A DNA stretch of 64,000 bases, from positions 45,549,190 to 45,613,189 of the forward strand of contig CM061244.1 in the NCBI GenBank assembly GCA_030848705.1, written 5' to 3'. This stretch comes from Heracleum sosnowskyi (lineage: Eukaryota > Streptophyta > Magnoliopsida > Apiales > Apiaceae). This document shows, piece after piece, positions 44,607-56,469 of this stretch (its first letter is position 1; each line of letters opens with the position of its first letter). The notes beneath the pieces are model-generated. The model made no database searches. It was not told the origin of the DNA and saw nothing but the letters and a program-made list of their open reading frames with translations. Made by a program: the position numbers and the translations under genes.

Positions 44607-46760
44607 TTGTTAATCGACATACAGATTAGATCCGGGTATTTCAGACCAGTCAGACAAGAATTCTGAGGAGGCCAACTTCTAAATAAATTTATTTTATGAA
44701 TTTATATTTTAATAAGTTTATTTTATAAATTTAAGTTAAAATGAATTTATCTTATAAATTTAATTTAAATGAGTTCATTATTTAAACTTGAATAAGTTTA
44801 TTTGATTAACTTAATTTAAATAAATTTATTTTATAAATTCAAGTTAAATAAATTTATATTTTAAACTTAAGTAAATTTAATTTATGTTATGAATTTATTT
44901 TAGAGGTGCGGCACAGAGCAATTTGTAGTGTGCTAAAGAGACCCCTTTGAATTTGTGAATTGTAGTCAATTTAGGTGGCCAAATTTTTTTTGAGTCTGAG
45001 AAGTATGGTGACTTCGATAGTTTTTTTTTTAAAAACTATCGAAGTGGTAATGCTTCTTTTTCAAAAATGGTCAGCCATTAACCATTTGTTTAGTTTTCAG
45101 AAACTATCGAAATGGATGATAGTTTCTTCGATAGTTTTTGTTTCAAAAACAATCGAAGTGCTTGAATTGGCCAGCTTTACAAAAGCACCCCGAATTAATA
45201 TATTTCTGAGTTATTTATTTATTTCGAATTTTTGTTTAAAAAAAATTTCTTAAATTCTAATTTTTCTTAAATATTAATTTACATGATTTAATTTTTAAGA
45301 ATTCGAAATTCTTGAAAATTAAATGTTTTGTAAATATTTATTTTTGATTAATTTATTTTTAAGGAAAATTAAAAATTCTGAATATTTAAATTTTTCTTAA
45401 GTATTAAATTGAGGGTGCTCAAGGGCTTGTAGAAGAAGATTCCTCCGGGTGTTAGAGAATTGAACGGACAAACCAACATCTCAGTAACGTTTATTAATGT
45501 TGGAACCTCAGAACAGAATAGAAGAATTACTAGTAGCTGAATCAGAAGAAGCTCAGGTAGAAAACCTCGAGAGACTAGACTAAAGATCAGTGTTTCACTT
45601 GTCAAGGAAGTTTAGTCACATCAGATTCAGAAGGAGTACAAAAGCCACATCCATGGATCAGGCTTATTTATTACGAAGCAAAGATTCTTCAGGATTCAGT
45701 TCAAAGAGGTAGTTACAGACTGAGATGGTAACAAAAACAAGAGTGATAGTTTCAACTTTGATAAGAACTATGTAACGAGAAACTATCAGGGTGTGCTACA
45801 CAATGAAGAAGCCTAACAAACAAAGAAGAATAGGGACTCAGTTAATAGCTGAAACAGAAGTGGAATGCTTTGTTGAAGAAGCATCAGCACAAAACTTATG
45901 TTGCTTAAGGAAAGGGTTGGGATGGATCAGATGACGAGAAGATCATGGATATCTTGCTTTCATAGCAATCTCTGAAGATGATTCACCTCACATATCTCAG
46001 GTATCTTTTCCTTGAACCAATGCAGTATTTAATCCTCAATATTCAAAGCATGTACATAGGAGATCTTAGGTATGTGTGTATGAATATTTGTAGAATAAGA
46101 TTTGCAAGTGAGATAGAAGCTTTCTTAAGAAACAACTCTTAGTTTTAGGGGTTAAGTTTCTGGCACATAAGACCTTAGTAAAGCTAAGTTTCAGTATCCC
46201 TAGTAGAACAAGATTTGCTCATTTATTCTGAATTGTTTGTTAAGGGATAATCAGTTTGAAGGATGGAGGAATTACCTTTAGAGTCAGTAGAATTTGTAGA
46301 ACACCAAGCTGTATCTAAAACTGACTTAGGTAATAGAGAAAGTTAGATGCCATACAACAACAGAATGGATTAGATAGAATTAGTGATTTAATTGTTAATT
46401 CTTTTATTCCATGTGTGCTTAGAAAATTATTGAATATCTGTAAATCTACTTGCTACCTGTTACACTTGTGTATATTGGTTAAAGTAGAAAGTACTGAATT
46501 TTCTAAAATGCATAACATGCCTAATTTGCACATCTCTTATCTGCAATGTCAAAATGGTCAATGTATGCCATTTATTCTTATTAACATGTTTGCTTATTTA
46601 AATATTATGAATGCATATCTTAGAACTTGCATTAATCATAGAAAAAGCATGTTTAAGAATTACATTAGAGCAACGACTGCAAGGTCAGTCAGAGATAAGA
46701 ATAAGCATGTATAGGTTGAAGCTGTTGTTACCACTTTTAAAAGCAAAATCTTTAATCCAT
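44607..46760 (+). other. S2 leader and decayed gag region
   Basis: 44670-44900 is an AT-rich series of ATAAATTTATTTTATAAATT-type repeats. 44995-45165 holds CGATAGTTTTT motifs in both orientations, including a hairpin at 45012-45045. From about 45400 the base composition becomes coding-like, but stops occur in all frames. A gag gene would be expected here and is not recognisable. Confidence 0.6.
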
Positions 46761-49330
46761 CTGGACCCAAGCAAATAAGTTGGGTACCAAGAACTGTCAA
46801 TCCATTTGTGAGTGCAGGCAAATCAGGTTAATCGATTTATATGCTTTCTTGGTCTTTACTACTGAAGACATATGATCGAAGAAAGATCTTGCCATCAAAT
46901 GTGATTGAGAAAGCTGTTCCGTTAATAATCTTTGGAGATGACAACAAAGGTTTTCATCACGGGACATGGCTATGTTTGAAATGGAATGTCATCATGTTTA
47001 CAATAATTGGTATCATTGATAACAACTAATAGTTGGAGTCAAGGATAACAATTAGAAGCAACTCTCTTGCTGAAGATTCAAAGCACAAATCTTTTTATTC
47101 AATGAAGGAGCAGTGTTTTATCTCAAGCAGGAAGGTTGAGAAGCTCTCACCCTTGCATGACAATACAAGGAACTCTTTTCTAAAGATGGTATTGGTGAGA
47201 GGACTGCCTCATCTGGGATTCAAGCTAGATGAAATATATGAGGCATGTCATTAAGGGAAGTCAAAGAAGCATTACAGAAAAGCTATAATGTGATAAGCAT
47301 TACTGAGCCGCTTCAGATGATACGTATGGAACTCTACAGACTAGTTAATGTCTTATCTACAACAAAGTAAAGATATACTTCATTGATGGTTGATGACTAC
47401 TCTTAATACAAACTGGTGTTGTTTATTCAATCTGAAGGACAGGACATCACAGATGAGATTAATCACATTTCCATGATCAGTAACAAATACAGGAAGACCC
47501 TGTATTGGCCAATAGAAGCAAACTCTGAATTTCTTTCAGGGGTTTGGAGGAAAATGTTTTACAAGTAAGCATCTTAGCAAGATTGGTAGCTAAGGCTCTT
47601 AAGGATATTTTCCTCGGCTAATCAGTGGAATCTAAAGCCTACGAGGTAAATTTGATTAATCAACAAGAGGTGATTGAAAGTCTGAATATGATGTTCAACA
47701 ACTCCAAGCTCTCAGCTGTTATGTGTGAAATTAATGGTAATGATGATTCAAATCCAAGCAGTGGTAATGGTAGTTTAACTACACAGCTCAGTAATTCAAC
47801 AGAACCACTCAGCGAGGATGAGGATTCTCAGGAAATCCCAGCAACAGCTTAGGGGGAGCAAAAGAAGGATCAATTAGTCAGATCAACACCACAATGAATA
47901 TCTAGAGGACACTTCAAGAACGTATCTGTCAAGACAAAGGGTTTAGATTCAATATCATTCCTGATGTCTAGTTCTTAGTGATCCTAGTGGTGGAGTAAAG
48001 ACTGGAGCTATAGAGTATGAATGATTATTTTCTTGGTTTTCTTTCTGAAGAAGAAACAAAGAAAGGTAAAGAAGCTCTGATGGATCCAGATTGGGTGATT
48101 GCAAAGCAAAATGAACTCAATCAATCTGAAAGGCAGAAAGTTTGGAAGCTGGTACCCAGGCCTAAGGGAAAATCTGTTATTGGAACAAGATGGGTATCCA
48201 GAATACTGGATGAAATTGGCATTGTTATGAGGGACAAGGCCAAACTGGATGCTAGGTTACTATTAGGAAGCAGTATCTAACAAGAAGCACCAGTGACGAG
48301 ACTTGAGGATATCAGGATATATCTGTATGGTGAATGTGATCAAGTGCTCTCCTGATTGGTGAGATAGTAGAAGAAGTCAATGTACAACAGATCCTGGCAT
48401 TTGCTGTTGCAGATCAATTGGACGTTGTATAACTTCTCTTCACAAGATCACTACAGATTGGTATGAACCGGTATCAATACTCAAGCAATCGTCAAAGACA
48501 TGGTATGACACTCTAACTGAACTTTTACAGAATATGAATTTATTAGAGTTGTCATAAGGCACAAACATAATGTCATATATGTGCAGTGATATCATGATTA
48601 TATTATATGTTGGTCTACTAACGAAAACTTGTGCAAGAAATTTGCCAAGTCATTGCAGAGAATGTACAAGATGAGTATGTTGGGCAAGTTGCAATTCTTT
48701 TTGGATTTACTTTGAGCAAGCCAGAAGATTAATTCTTTTAGGAGCACAAGTAAGCCAAAAGAGTGATGGCAATAAAAGTAAGTCAAGAATCTTTTGAATG
48801 TGCACAATTGAGAAGATTCTAGACATGCCAAGACTCCCTACCAACAGCAGCCACTAAAGCTTGATCAGGACAAATCAGGTAAAAGACAGAAATGACAAGC
48901 TAGAGAGGTATGCGTCTCATTAAGTTATTAGCTGCAAATTGACAACACATATTTTATTCTCAAGTTGCCAATGTGCAAGGTTCCAAGTGGATTTCAAAAA
49001 TCTAGTCTTATAGTTATCAACATGATTTTGAGATATCTTAAGGGAATACCAAATCTCAGTATATGGTACCTTAAAGATACTTGTTAACATGTTTAGCTAT
49101 TTAGATATAAAATACGCAGGTTGTAAGAAAGACAGGAGAAGCATCTCTGAATGACAGGAGGAGCATCTCTAGAAGCTGTCAACTTCGTGGAGGAAGATTG
49201 ATTTCTTGTTATTATTTCAGGAAATAACTTTATCTCCAACAACTCTGTGGAACAATCCACGACAATGCACCTTGACAACAGGTATCATTTCTTTCGAGAG
49301 CATGTCTTCAATTCATAGAGTAACTTGCAG
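46761..49330 (+). pseudogene. S2 pol remnant, heavily decayed
   Basis: Sirevirus pol landmarks are in the right order but in shifting frames. A gag-pol junction-like GPKQISWVPRTV lies near 46765. A protease-region NVIEKAVPLIIFGDDNKGF lies near 46895-46955. An integrase-like stretch (NVISITEPLQMIRMELYRLV, then MVDDYS) is near 47287-47405. The start of the reverse transcriptase (DPDWVIAKQNELNQSERQKV, then KLVPRPKGKSVIGTRWV) is at 48080-48200. Weak traces of the catalytic region are near 48600-48700 and of RNase H near 49090-49300. Many stops and indels make translation impossible. Compared with S1 pol, every domain is shortened or altered. Confidence 0.72.
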
Positions 49331-50397
49331 ACACGCACCTTATTTGAAAATCTCATCTGCAAGAAACTCTTGAATAAGTTCACAAGTATAAAATTGTTCA
49401 TATTTTAAGGACTTGTGAATTTATTTAACATCCAGTCCTCAACTTAATAATTTAGTGCTAATATCTAACTCATAGATATTTAGTATTAATTTATTATTAT
49501 TTATTTAATGAAATTTGAATTATGGAAATTGAAGCAGTTCAATATCTTATTTGCTCCATAATTTAAAATACATAAAATAAATATGCAGCATAATTTATTG
49601 GATTTTAATTGGTTAATATTATTCAATGATATTTAGTCGATTTTATTCTGAGAAAATTGTGAATTTTCTGTTAACAATTGATTTTGGTAAATTGTAAAAG
49701 ATTTATTCAAAATAAAACTTGACAGGAAATACAAGGTTTGAATTTCAGAACATGAACAGGTTTTAGAATTTGAACAGAAGCAAAAATATCGAATCTTAGG
49801 AAATTCGATAGTTTTTCAAGTATAAAGAAAATTCTATCGAAATTTAATTCTCGATAGTTTTTGAAAAGGAAAAGAAAAACTATAGAAAACAATTCTCGAT
49901 AGTTTTTGAAATTAAAGTGAAAATATATCGAGAGGATTTAATTTTTCAATATTTAAACTCCTCGATAGTTTTTTCAACAAAAATATTGCCTCGATAGTTT
50001 TTGGTCTTTTCATAGTAATAACTTTCGATGGTTTTTCAGAAATCAGTTTAAAATTCTACTCTCATACACTTCGATAGTTTTTAATAAAACCATCGAAGAT
50101 CAGATGACCTTTTTTTTGCCCCTCTGAGAAATCCATCGACAGTTACTTTAAAAACTATTGAACTGTAGAAAGACATTTTTACCCTTACAGTTTCAACAAA
50201 TATTTAACAACCCCTTACGTTTTTTTTCTTCTTATTATCAGATCTAAGGGCTTTTGTTTATACTTAAGTTGTGTTTATTTAGAAAAAGGGGTAATTTTGT
50301 TTTAAAGGTAATTTTGTTAAGTTTGATTAATTTATAATTAATTAAATTTAAGTGGTAATTTAGTTTTGGTTTAAAATTAATTTTCTGGAAATTTAAA
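49331..50397 (+). other. S2 non-coding region with CGATAGTTTTT clusters
   Basis: No ORF of note. Exact CGATAGTTTTT starts at 49806, 49852, 49897, 49973, 49992 and 50072, with GATGG and inverted variants between them (for example ACCATCGAAG near 50090). It lies just before the third ORF. Confidence 0.85.
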
Positions 50398-51949
50398 ATG
50401 GCCGGAGAATTTATTCTAACCAAGACTAATCATGTCTCGTTTCAGAACTTGCAAGCCATTACGAACTTACAGTTTCGTGCATGGGCAGAGTTTCTGAACA
50501 CACGTTCATTAGTGGCATATGCCTTGAGTACTCCCGTAGTCCTTTGCATCGATCAATTGACTGTGTTGTACACAACCGCCACGGATACAAGTGAGAATAA
50601 CGTAAGATCCTTCAGTTTTGTTGTGCCAGGGGCAGAACAATAAGGCTGAAGGAACATGACTTTAATAGAATACTACATTTTCCTACAGAAAACCATGTTC
50701 TGGATCCCAAAACTGAGGAGATACATGCTTTCTTCACTCTCATAAGAAGTCAACAACCTAACTTCTTTGTGGGAGAGTTCCTTAAGCATTACCTGACATG
50801 GGACCACTGGATGAAAGAACATGCATAGATGATGTGCTTTGTTTCTATCCTAGGTTCCTACAGCTAATTCTCAATGATATCTTAACAGATGATGAGCGTG
50901 AGACATTCGCTGAAGAGGAGACCATGGAGTGCATGAAGATGAAGAGCAATGCAATAACCGCTCTGATAAGAAAGAATATCTTCCAGGGGTACCCACTGTT
51001 CAAACTTGAATATCTAAGAACGGTGCCCCTACCACTTCTACCCCCAGGGGAACAGGTAAATGAAGGTAACATTCCTCAACCTGAACTGGCTCCTGAACCA
51101 CAACAATGGATGTTGATCCAGAGCCCTCAGTGGCCATCCAGACCATGAGATTGCAACCCACAATCTCTAACCACGGTCGAAGAGCCTTTGGAAGAGCCAA
51201 ATGAAACCACAAACGAACCTCCTTACCCTCCTATACCCAATATTCAGACATCCATGAGTGTAGAGGGAGATAGTGCCAAAGCAGCACCACATAAGGAGAC
51301 ACACCTTTCAACAACAGCTCTGCCTACATCTAAAAGGAGAAGAACAAAAACCGAGGCAACTGTTGATAGTTCATTTCTCTCATCCAAAGCGCCCTTTATT
51401 GATTTTTCTGATGCTGATTGGGCTACATTAACCAAAGTTATATCTGAGCCCCTACCCCAAACAGAAAAAGGAAAATTGACGGAAGCAACTAGTTCTCCGA
51501 CCATTTCACGGTCAGGACTACCGGTTGAAGGTTCTTTACTGAACCAAGAGTCTTCACAGACGTTGAGAGAAGGCTCTGACCCAAATGCACAATCTAAAGG
51601 GTCATTGCCTAACTCCCCAGATGGAACATATCTGGATCCTGCGGGTACCGGGTCTGACATAGGTGCAGATCGGCAACTCGGTAATAATGAATCAATTTCA
51701 TTTGAGGAGTTACCTGAGGATATGTCTGCAAAGACTTCAGAGGGAGTTTCAGGGCCTCTGTTATCAATAGAGCCTGATTCCAACCCCCCAGAGATTCAAA
51801 CTCCGGATCCTATTAAGGAAAGATCATCGCAAGATGATCAACAACTTGGTTTGACCAAGGACGGGGATTTGCGAAATCCCATTGCACCACCAGTGACCTC
51901 CTTAAGGATGGCTATGGTGATTTTCCTTGCAGGTACATTTGGATGCTGA
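50398..51949 (+). pseudogene. S2 third ORF downstream of pol, broken
   Basis: Open segments 50398-50643 (MAGEFILTKTNHVSFQNLQA), 50798-51148 and 51188-51949 are joined by sequence that is coding in other frames (for example HAFFTLIRSQQPNFFVGEFL near 50730). At least two frame changes and a stop break it. The N-terminal half looks globular; the C-terminal half is Ser/Pro/Glu-rich and low-complexity with a basic KRRRTK patch. Position and overall layout match the third ORF of S1, with a globular start followed by an acidic Ser-rich tail, but no clear residue-level match was seen. Signal peptide and transmembrane segments are absent. The function is unknown. Confidence 0.6.
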
Positions 51950-52983
51950 AGCTCTGAGAGATAAGAGTGAAACACTAGTGAGGTACACGAAACAGAATCA
52001 CACACTCACAGTGAGGAAGAAAGAGAAACACCAAATCCCATTCCCTATCCCTTAAACTTGGTTCGTAATGTTTTACCTTTAAAGACCTAACAGTTGAGAC
52101 CTCACATCGGGACCTAACATTTGGTTGTTTTAGGGCCCTAAAAAGTGTGATCTAACAGTTGGGAGGTATAAGGAAGATGTCGGGAAATTTGGTTCGTAGG
52201 ACGATCGACGGTGAAGCCATCTTGCAGTATTTAAAGGGCACAATTGATCAAACTACATATTACTACTTCTTTTCTAACAAATGCTACATGAGAATTCCTT
52301 CAAGACCCAGGAAAACTTCTTTTCTTAACTAAGGGGGAGAAATGAGTTATAATTAGATTATTGGAGGATTCCTCAACTAAGGGGGAGAAGTGGTAAGAAA
52401 AAGTAGAGGTACACCACACCACAATTCTATTGATCTTTCAACTATTGGGGAGAGACTAAGGGGAGAAGTGGTAGATTTCCTAGAAGACGGAGAAGTGGTA
52501 TTGGTTCACCACTGTTCTAATAATGGGAGCAGCTGTATTCCATAGGGGGTGGAGTTGTATTCCAAATGAGGAGAAGCAAGGGAGATATGTGCTTTTCAGA
52601 AAAGGAAATATGGTTGTACAACAGAAGCCGCTGAACTCCGAATGGAGAGAAGTGGAGAGATATACTTCAGTAAGTGGTAGACAAAGACATATTCATTACC
52701 ACTGAAGAATCTCGAGAAGCTGCTGATGATTACTTCAAGACTGAGAAGGATTATTTGGCAGAGATTTAAAGAACCAAAGAAATGAAGATGAGTTACTACA
52801 TGAATATCATTTCAGTCCTAAAAGAACAACCATCTATCATTTCAGTTTGAACAAGAAATCTGGAAGTGAAGAATTTGATCCAAAAAACCAGTAGCATTAT
52901 TTACAAGTCCAGGAAAGGTACTTTTTCTAGTTGTTAGTTGAGTTATCCTCTCTATTTATTTGTTTGTTAGTTTAACAATCAAA
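51950..52983 (+). other. S2 region before the 3' LTR with repeated purine tracts
   Basis: No gene. Three purine tracts resembling the true polypurine tract occur: AAGGGGGAGAAATGAG at 52331, AAGGGGGAGAAGTGG at 52379 and AAGGGGAGAAGTGG at 52459. Confidence 0.75.
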
Positions 52984-52994
52984 TAGGGGGAGAT
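52984..52994 (+). other. Polypurine tract of S2
   Basis: TAGGGGGAGAT lies directly before the 3' LTR start TGTTGGTGAG. Confidence 0.88.
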
Positions 52995-54708
52995 TGTTGG
53001 TGAGATTCCAAGGCAGTGTGTACAGGAACTCAATGTATCGATGATAACTCAACACTAGAACAGGACAAGTAAATAATACTACGACTACACAGAAATCAGG
53101 AAGAAATGAAGATAGGGCAAATACAAGGAATCAAGATATAAGAAGTAATTCTGAAGTCTAGTTAAGGGTCACTGAAAGAAGTTCATTATCATGTTCATGC
53201 CTCAGTGAAGAATAAGGGTTGAAGACATTCAGGGTTTCAAAAGTATTGAAGATTCAGTATATACAGTGCCACTAGAAGATTTCAGTGTATTAGCATTGAT
53301 TGTGACATAGACAGTGTAGGAAGCATAGGAATCCGAAAGCAATGAATACAGGGTAAAGGACAAAGGTTTAAAAGAAGATATGAAGACGTTGTCTGAATAC
53401 CAATAAGGATTCCAGTGAAGGTACACGTGTTTATTGACAGTTAGTGTTTGAAGCAATCAAGAATGTAGCGACTTGTCAATTGTATTGAAATGAAGATGTG
53501 AAGGTTTGAATCACTGTTAGTCGTCTGTGAACCAGACCGTTGCACTAGGCGTCAACACATACGAGGATGATCTACATATCTATTCTACAGAAGAAATTGA
53601 TACAGTCAGACTTGGTTCTCCCTGAAAGTTCTAAGGAATTTATAGGAGAAAACAGGTCAGAACAGGATACGTCCAAACAGCTACAGGAACCCACTGAGCC
53701 AAAGTTATGAAAATAATAAACCCGAAAGAAATGCAGGTTGAGATATTTGGAAAGATGGAACCCCGGTTGGAATTGATATATGGTTTGCTAAGCAAAAGGA
53801 GTCCAGTTCCAGACACTCACAGACCGCAGCTTGGACTATAAGGATTTAAATAAATAATTAAATATTTTATTTAATTAGAAAATTATATTTATAAATATCT
53901 ACATATTATTAGATATTTATTTATATATTTTCTGGATTAAATTAATTATTTATTTATTAAGATTAGAAGCTGTGCGGGTCGAAAAGCATTTTTAAGGAGT
54001 TGTCAGACTACAAGACGAATTACACAAAAGGACGAAATAAGCCCCTTTGGTTTTTCAAATTGGCCAGGTGAATACTCCTTCGATAGTTTTTGTTTTAAAA
54101 CAAAACTTTCGATAGTTTTTGTTTTAAAACAAAACTTTCGATGGTTTTTGTTTTAAAACAAAGCCTTCGATAGTTTTTAATTATTCTAAAAAGTAGATTG
54201 GACACCTGCTGCATTCTGATTGGTCGAAGCAAAATCTATCGGAAGATTGGTTTTGAAAAGTCTACAAATAGACAGAAGAAGTTCATCTTCTTCAGTAGTT
54301 CATATTTTAGAGTTCATCGTTTTGACAGAGAGAGATAGCCGGAGAAGAGTTTAAGAGCTGGAATATTTATAAATTCGTAGACAGCCTTAAACTCTAATCC
54401 GTGTTTGTATTAAGTGAGCTTGAACTATTTGCCGCTAATCCTACGGATTAGAATTTGTAGCACCCTTCGAGGTTTATATTTATAAAACAATATATTCCCC
54501 GAATTGCTTGTGTTTAGCTTGGTTGATTTGATTTCGAGAACCTACATAGATCTATCCGAAGAAATCAAATTGCTATTCGTTTCACTTGAACACGTACCCA
54601 CTGAGAGTATACTAATTTATTTATCCGCAAAAGATTCGAAAGAATTTTTCGATGAATTAGTGAGTATCGTATTCAACCCCCCCTTCTACGATACTTTAGG
54701 ACCTAACA
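52995..54708 (+). repeat. 3' LTR of S2
   Basis: 1,714 bp, about 99.6% identical to the 5' LTR, with the same 29-bp repeat at 54079-54176 and a 7-base C run. Confidence 0.93.
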
Positions 54709-55556
54709 GTAGTGTCTCGAACCCAAATACTTTGCATGCAAGGGAAGCAATCAACTAAGCACGTAGCAGACAAGAGCTATAAGTAAACACCCAAGAATAT
54801 GGAAAATCAAAAGAAAAATCTATCTTATCCTATAAAAAATCTAGACCTTGCTCTTAACAGTAAGATACTACTAAAAGTAACAGCTCAAAAAGCATTCGTC
54901 GTGACTGGTCAGGCAGGAGGAAGCATTGCCAAGAGGCTAACCACCATTCTAGGCACCAGTCTAAAGGCCATGTAAGCTTTCGCTAGTCCTAGACACCACC
55001 GAAAAATACTTAGTGATTTGTTCCTCCTAGATTCTCTTCCTAGTTGAGCGCGATATCCTGGGGGCTAATGTCTAATTGATTTTATTAAGGAAAAAGGAAT
55101 GCAAGATGAACGAATTAGTGATTTGTGGGCCAAGGAAAGGGTGATGAAATCCCTCATCTTATCTTGAAATTGGGTGGCGCCCTTAAGATTGATTTAATGA
55201 CGCAACACACAAAGAACGAGAAATAAACACTTATGGATGCACTACACTACGTGTTCTATTCTAAATTGTACGTACCTCTTTCCTCCAACAATCACCACAA
55301 TTTGTATAAGATGAAAAGCGATAAAGACAATAAAGAAATCTAGATGATGTGCTCTTATGTGAGAGAATGAATGATGCAACAAATTGGTTTTTAACAAATA
55401 ACTAACTAATATTTTTGGATTTTTCAAATATTTAATTTTTTTGTGTTTTTCAATAATGGGTGGGAAAAAAACAGAGAGAGGTGATACGGAATACCGAAAA
55501 GCTCTTTCAAAAATTTCACAATAGACGACGAGACCTTCTAGCCATCAGGATGTCCA
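54709..55556 (-). other. Athila copy C leader and first gag codons
   Basis: On the minus strand it matches 33860-34615 of copy B (for example TCACGACGAATGCTTTTTGAG). The gag ATG is at 54737-54735, with an in-frame stop 13 codons upstream. The left end in the element sense is lost near 55556, where the MITE-like repeat begins. Confidence 0.78.
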
Positions 55557-55561
55557 TATTC

Positions 55562-55764
55562 GACAAATTTAGTCAATGTGAAAAGGTTGGTTATAATTTT
55601 AGCTAAGGATTTCACATGATGTTGCATCTCCAATGGGAGAAATCCTTAGCAAAAATATCCTATGTGTCATATTTTATACATAATTTGTATAATAGTGAAG
55701 TTCCAATCATGCAAAATCCTTCGCTAAAATTGTAGTCAACCTCTTCACGTTGGTCAAATTTGTC
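55562..55764. mobile_element. MITE-like inverted repeat
   Basis: About 51-bp arms at 55562-55612 and 55714-55764 are inverted copies with several mismatches (GACAAATTT at the left edge, AAATTTGTC at the right), enclosing about 100 bp with no ORF. Size and shape fit a MITE. No target duplication was identified, so the superfamily is open. Confidence 0.55.
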
Positions 55765-55925
55765 CAATCTGTCAAGAGCGGTAGCAAAGATGTACACATA
55801 AATTTAATCATTACAACCAATTTCATTGGAGCACATTACCTTACATGTTCAGTAAATTTTAGCCGGTCATTATTTTATATTAGTTTAGCCAATCATTTTA
55901 GTTATCTCCGTTAGAGATGCTCTTA
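55765..55925. other. Spacer with no recognised feature
   Basis: AT-rich. GTTAGAGATGCTCTTA near 55909 resembles a common plant MITE edge but was not paired with a partner. Confidence 0.4.
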
Positions 55926-56120
55926 CAACTAGGGCTACTAGGGCTACTAGGGCTGAGCATTCGATCGGTTCGATTTTCGGTTAAAAACCGAACCGAAGTA
56001 GAAAAACCGAATATCCGAATTGTTATTTTTGCAAAACCAAACCGAACCGAAGTTATTACTATAATCGAACCGAAGTATTTCGGTTTTTTCGGTTCGGTTT
56101 AAAAAAACCGAAATTTCCAA
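55926..56120 (+). mobile_element. hAT-like non-autonomous element end
   Basis: Three tandem CTAGGGCTA copies lead into GGGCTGAGCATTCG, followed by many AACCGAA and TTCGGTT subterminal repeats in both orientations (55965-56112). This arrangement is typical of the ends of plant hAT elements. No transposase and no second terminus were identified. Confidence 0.5.
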
Positions 56121-56469
56121 GCAGCTTAATTTATAAAAAAACAAAAATATTACATCCATAATTCCATGTTCCATAATAAATCATCCATAAATTAATTATT
56201 TGACAAAATTTTAAAATTCAGACTAGAATAAAGCATGGCCATAAACCATTACATTAGCCACATTAAGATATTAAGTTAATAAGTTTACACCAGCAAGTTT
56301 CAAATCAACATCAATCATCAGTTCATTAACAATAAAATGCATAGTCCGCACAAATTATTAATAATATAATATAATATATGTAATATCTATACTATTATAT
56401 AATAGATGAAACATTAAAAATTTGATCGGTCACTAAGTGATTTTATTTAATTACCCTTACTTATTTTTC

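Larger units (their letters stand above)
42874..54708 (+). mobile_element. S2: young, non-autonomous Sirevirus-like Copia element
   Basis: 11,835 bp, plus orientation. The LTRs differ at seven bases plus a C-run length change (12 versus 7). The target duplication GTAGT is perfect (42869-42873 and 54709-54713). The initiator-Met primer site and purine tract are present. The internal region holds only decayed pol and a broken third ORF. High LTR identity with dead genes points to recent movement using proteins from another element. Confidence 0.92.
39453..55556 (-). mobile_element. Athila copy C (inverted, pol-deleted), split by S2
   Basis: In the minus sense the order is leader (55556-54738), gag (54737-54709 and 42873-41445), a 3' region without genes (41444-40417) and the 3' LTR. 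The 5' LTR and primer site are missing. Protease, reverse transcriptase and integrase are missing because gag is joined directly to the post-pol region near 41444. S2 is inserted in gag with the target duplication GTAGT. Confidence 0.82.

Noticed and set aside
47625..47852. 75-codon ORF in S2 as a separate gene
   Set aside because: It lies where the C-terminal part of integrase/pol should be, between integrase-like and reverse-transcriptase-like remnants, so it is part of decayed pol.
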